64,000 nt of DNA, from positions 4,852,001 to 4,916,000 of the forward strand of contig NZ_LT960614.1 of assembly GCF_900231165.1 (NCBI RefSeq). The letters run 5' to 3'. Shown here one piece after another: positions 62,574 to 64,000 of this stretch. The stretch's first letter is position 1, and each line of letters starts with the position of its first letter. Below the pieces are notes generated by a model, which had not been told where the DNA came from, ran no database searches, and saw only the letters and a program-made list of their open reading frames with translations. The stretch is from Hartmannibacter diazotrophicus. GTDB lineage: Bacteria > Pseudomonadota > Alphaproteobacteria > Rhizobiales > Pleomorphomonadaceae. The position numbers and the translations under genes were made by a program.

Positions 62574-63761
62574 TCAGAAGAACGCCTGCAACCCGGTCTG
62601 CGCGCGGCCGAGCACGAGCGCATGGATGTCGTGCGTGCCCTCGTAGGTGTTCACCGTCTCCAGGTTCTGGGCGTGACGCATGACGTGATATTCGATCTGG
62701 ATGCCGTTGCCGCCGTGCATGTCGCGCGCCATGCGGGCGATATCGAGCGCCTTGCCGCAGTTGTTGCGCTTGACGATCGAGACCATCTCCGGCGTCATCC
62801 GGTGCTCGTCCATCAGCCGGCCAACCCGCAGCGAAGCCTGAAGGCCGAGCGCGATCTCCGTCTGCATGTCGGCGAGCTTCTTCTGGAAGAGCTGCGTCTG
62901 GGCCAGCGGTTTGCCGAACTGCTTGCGGTCGAGGCCGTATTGCCGGGCGCGGTGCCAGCAGTCTTCCGCCGCCCCCATCACGCCCCATGAAATGCCGTAG
63001 CGGGCACGGTTGAGGCAGCCGAAGGGGCCCTTGAGGCCGGAAACGCCCGGCAGCAGCGCGTCCTCGCCGACTTCCACGCCATCCATGACGATCTCGCCGG
63101 TGATCGAGGCGCGCAGCGAGAGCTTGCCGCCGATCTTCGGCGCCGAAAGACCCTTCATGCCCTTTTCCAGCACGAAGCCGCGAATCTCGTTGTCATGCGC
63201 GGCGGACTTCGCCCAGACGACGAAGACGTCGGCGATCGGCGCATTGGAGATCCACATTTTTGAGCCGCGCAGACGGTAGCCGCCGGAGATCTTTTCGACG
63301 CGCGTCGTCATGCCCGCCGGATCGGAGCCCGCGTCCGACTCGGTCAGGCCGAAGCAGCCGATGAGCTCGCCCGAGACGAGGCCGGGCAGGAATTTCGCCT
63401 TCTGCTCCTCCGAGCCATAGGCATGGATCGGATAGATCACCAGCGAGGACTGCACGCTCATCATCGAGCGATAGCCGCTGTCGACCCGCTCCACCTCGCG
63501 CGCGACGAGGCCGTAGGCGACATAGTTGGCGCCGGCCGCGCCATAAGTCTCCGGCAGCGTCACGCCGAGAAGCCCGGCCTTGCCCATCAGCGGAAAGAGG
63601 CCCGGATCAGTCACCTCGTCGAGATAGGCCTTCTCCACCCGTGGCAGCAGCTCCTCTCTGGCGAAGTCGGCCGCCGCGTCGCGGATCATCCGCTCGTCTT
63701 CGGCAAGCTGATCGTTCAGGAGAAAGGGATCGTCCCAGGCAAAGGCGGCCTTGTCGCTCAT
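62574..63761 (-). CDS. acyl-CoA dehydrogenase, glutaryl-CoA dehydrogenase-like
   Basis: 395-residue acyl-CoA dehydrogenase most like glutaryl-CoA dehydrogenase (GcdH), the FAD enzyme that converts glutaryl-CoA to crotonyl-CoA in lysine and tryptophan breakdown. [16 protein letters not shown] is the family motif; the catalytic Glu is in [12 protein letters not shown] near the C terminus; [13 protein letters not shown] is also typical. ATG 63761 begins the family-typical N terminus; a longer frame runs upstream without support. 98 nt after the Fis-type regulator gene on the same strand. Confidence 0.9.
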   Translation of the reverse strand: MSDKAAFAWDDPFLLNDQLAEDERMIRDAAADFAREELLPRVEKAYLDEVTDPGLFPLMGKAGLLGVTLPETYGAAGANYVAYGLVAREVERVDSGYRSMMSVQSSLVIYPIHAYGSEEQKAKFLPGLVSGELIGCFGLTESDAGSDPAGMTTRVEKISGGYRLRGSKMWISNAPIADVFVVWAKSAAHDNEIRGFVLEKGMKGLSAPKIGGKLSLRASITGEIVMDGVEVGEDALLPGVSGLKGPFGCLNRARYGISWGVMGAAEDCWHRARQYGLDRKQFGKPLAQTQLFQKKLADMQTEIALGLQASLRVGRLMDEHRMTPEMVSIVKRNNCGKALDIARMARDMHGGNGIQIEYHVMRHAQNLETVNTYEGTHDIHALVLGRAQTGLQAFF

Positions 63762-63859
63762 TGTTATGACCTCGTGTCTTGACGACCTGCCTTTAGACCA
63801 TCCCACGCGGGGAGAAAAGCCGGCCCAACGACGGAGGCTGCCGGCCGTCTCCGGTCCCG

Positions 63860-64000
63860 TCAGGTGACCCGCCGCTTTTCCAGCTTGCGGGCAAGGGTGC
63901 GCCGGTGCATGCCGAGCCGGCGGGCGGTCTCCGAAATGTTGAAACCGGTCTCGACCAGCGTCTCGTGGATCCGCTCCCATTCGAGATTCTTCAAGGACGT
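63860..64000 (-). CDS. Fis-type response regulator C terminus (ActR/RegA-like), partial
   Basis: Only the last 46 codons are in the window. They form a Fis-type DNA-binding domain: [19 protein letters not shown] shortened to [11 protein letters not shown], then [17 protein letters not shown]. This match points to the ActR/RegA/PrrA redox response-regulator group. The receiver domain lies beyond the right edge. If correct, it would control respiratory, nitrogen and carbon genes in response to redox state. Confidence 0.75.
   Translation of the reverse strand, partial: TSLKNLEWERIHETLVETGFNISETARRLGMHRRTLARKLEKRRVT

Overview
This 64 kb window is high-GC DNA from an alphaproteobacterial chromosome or large replicon, most likely of the order Hyphomicrobiales (Rhizobiales). 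The support is the gene content: many binding-protein ABC importers with paired catabolic genes, a D-erythronate dehydrogenase-like enzyme, an enamidase-like amidohydrolase, ExoY/ExoP-type polysaccharide genes, an ActR/RegA-like regulator, and ~100-bp intergenic repeats with a CGAAAAGTGG...CCGGTTTTCGG core. I cannot name the genus. I saw no rRNA, tRNA, CRISPR array, integrase or intact insertion sequence.

Layout. 0-6 kb: an exopolysaccharide (EPS) block (GT4 glycosyltransferase, Wza-type export lipoprotein, GT2 glycosyltransferase) plus an MFS transporter. 6.3-10.6 kb: an SMP-30-type lactonase, a divergent serine hydroxymethyltransferase paralogue, a PHB-depolymerase-like esterase and an ornithine-cyclodeaminase-family enzyme. 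10.8-12.4 kb: a three-gene phage-like cassette with no other phage genes. 13-20.5 kb: a sugar-acid locus (DenD-like dehydrogenase, SDR, GntR/FCD regulator, complete sugar ABC importer). 20.5-33.3 kb: a betaine-type importer (ProXWV-like), a LysR regulator and a tightly coupled operon (Rieske oxygenase, ferredoxin, Cys/Met-metabolism PLP enzyme, OoxA/HcnB-like and OoxB/HcnC-like flavoproteins), followed by a SolA-like N-methyl amino acid oxidase and a CodA-like amidohydrolase. 33.8-42.8 kb: a second sugar locus (ABC importer, DeoR/GlpR-type regulator, SDR, BtpA/SgcQ-family protein, FGGY kinase). 42.8-48.4 kb: a polyamine importer operon ending in an aminobutyraldehyde dehydrogenase-like gene. 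48.8-54.1 kb: LysR, PhnD-like protein, fatty-acid desaturase, XRE regulator, and an enamidase-like gene with a small partner. 55.7-61.1 kb: a second EPS block (ExoY-like sugar transferase, ExoP/Wzc-like co-polymerase, small membrane protein). 61.5-64 kb: a DUF1185 protein, MarR regulator, glutaryl-CoA dehydrogenase-like gene, and the 3' end of a Fis-type response regulator.

How it works together. Most of the window is a set of self-contained import-and-degrade modules, each with its own regulator and visible candidate operators: a 27-bp palindrome beside the GntR locus, GlpR-like half-sites in three promoter regions of the DeoR locus, and T-N11-A LysR boxes before the Rieske and polyamine operons. 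All four ABC operons carry a hairpin after the binding-protein gene, which would favour excess binding protein over permease. The most promising possibly undescribed system is the 25-33 kb operon. Its gene set suggests stepwise demethylation of a quaternary or N-methylated amino acid followed by a PLP-dependent elimination or replacement, a combination I do not recognise as a characterised pathway. The substrate is not determined by the sequence.
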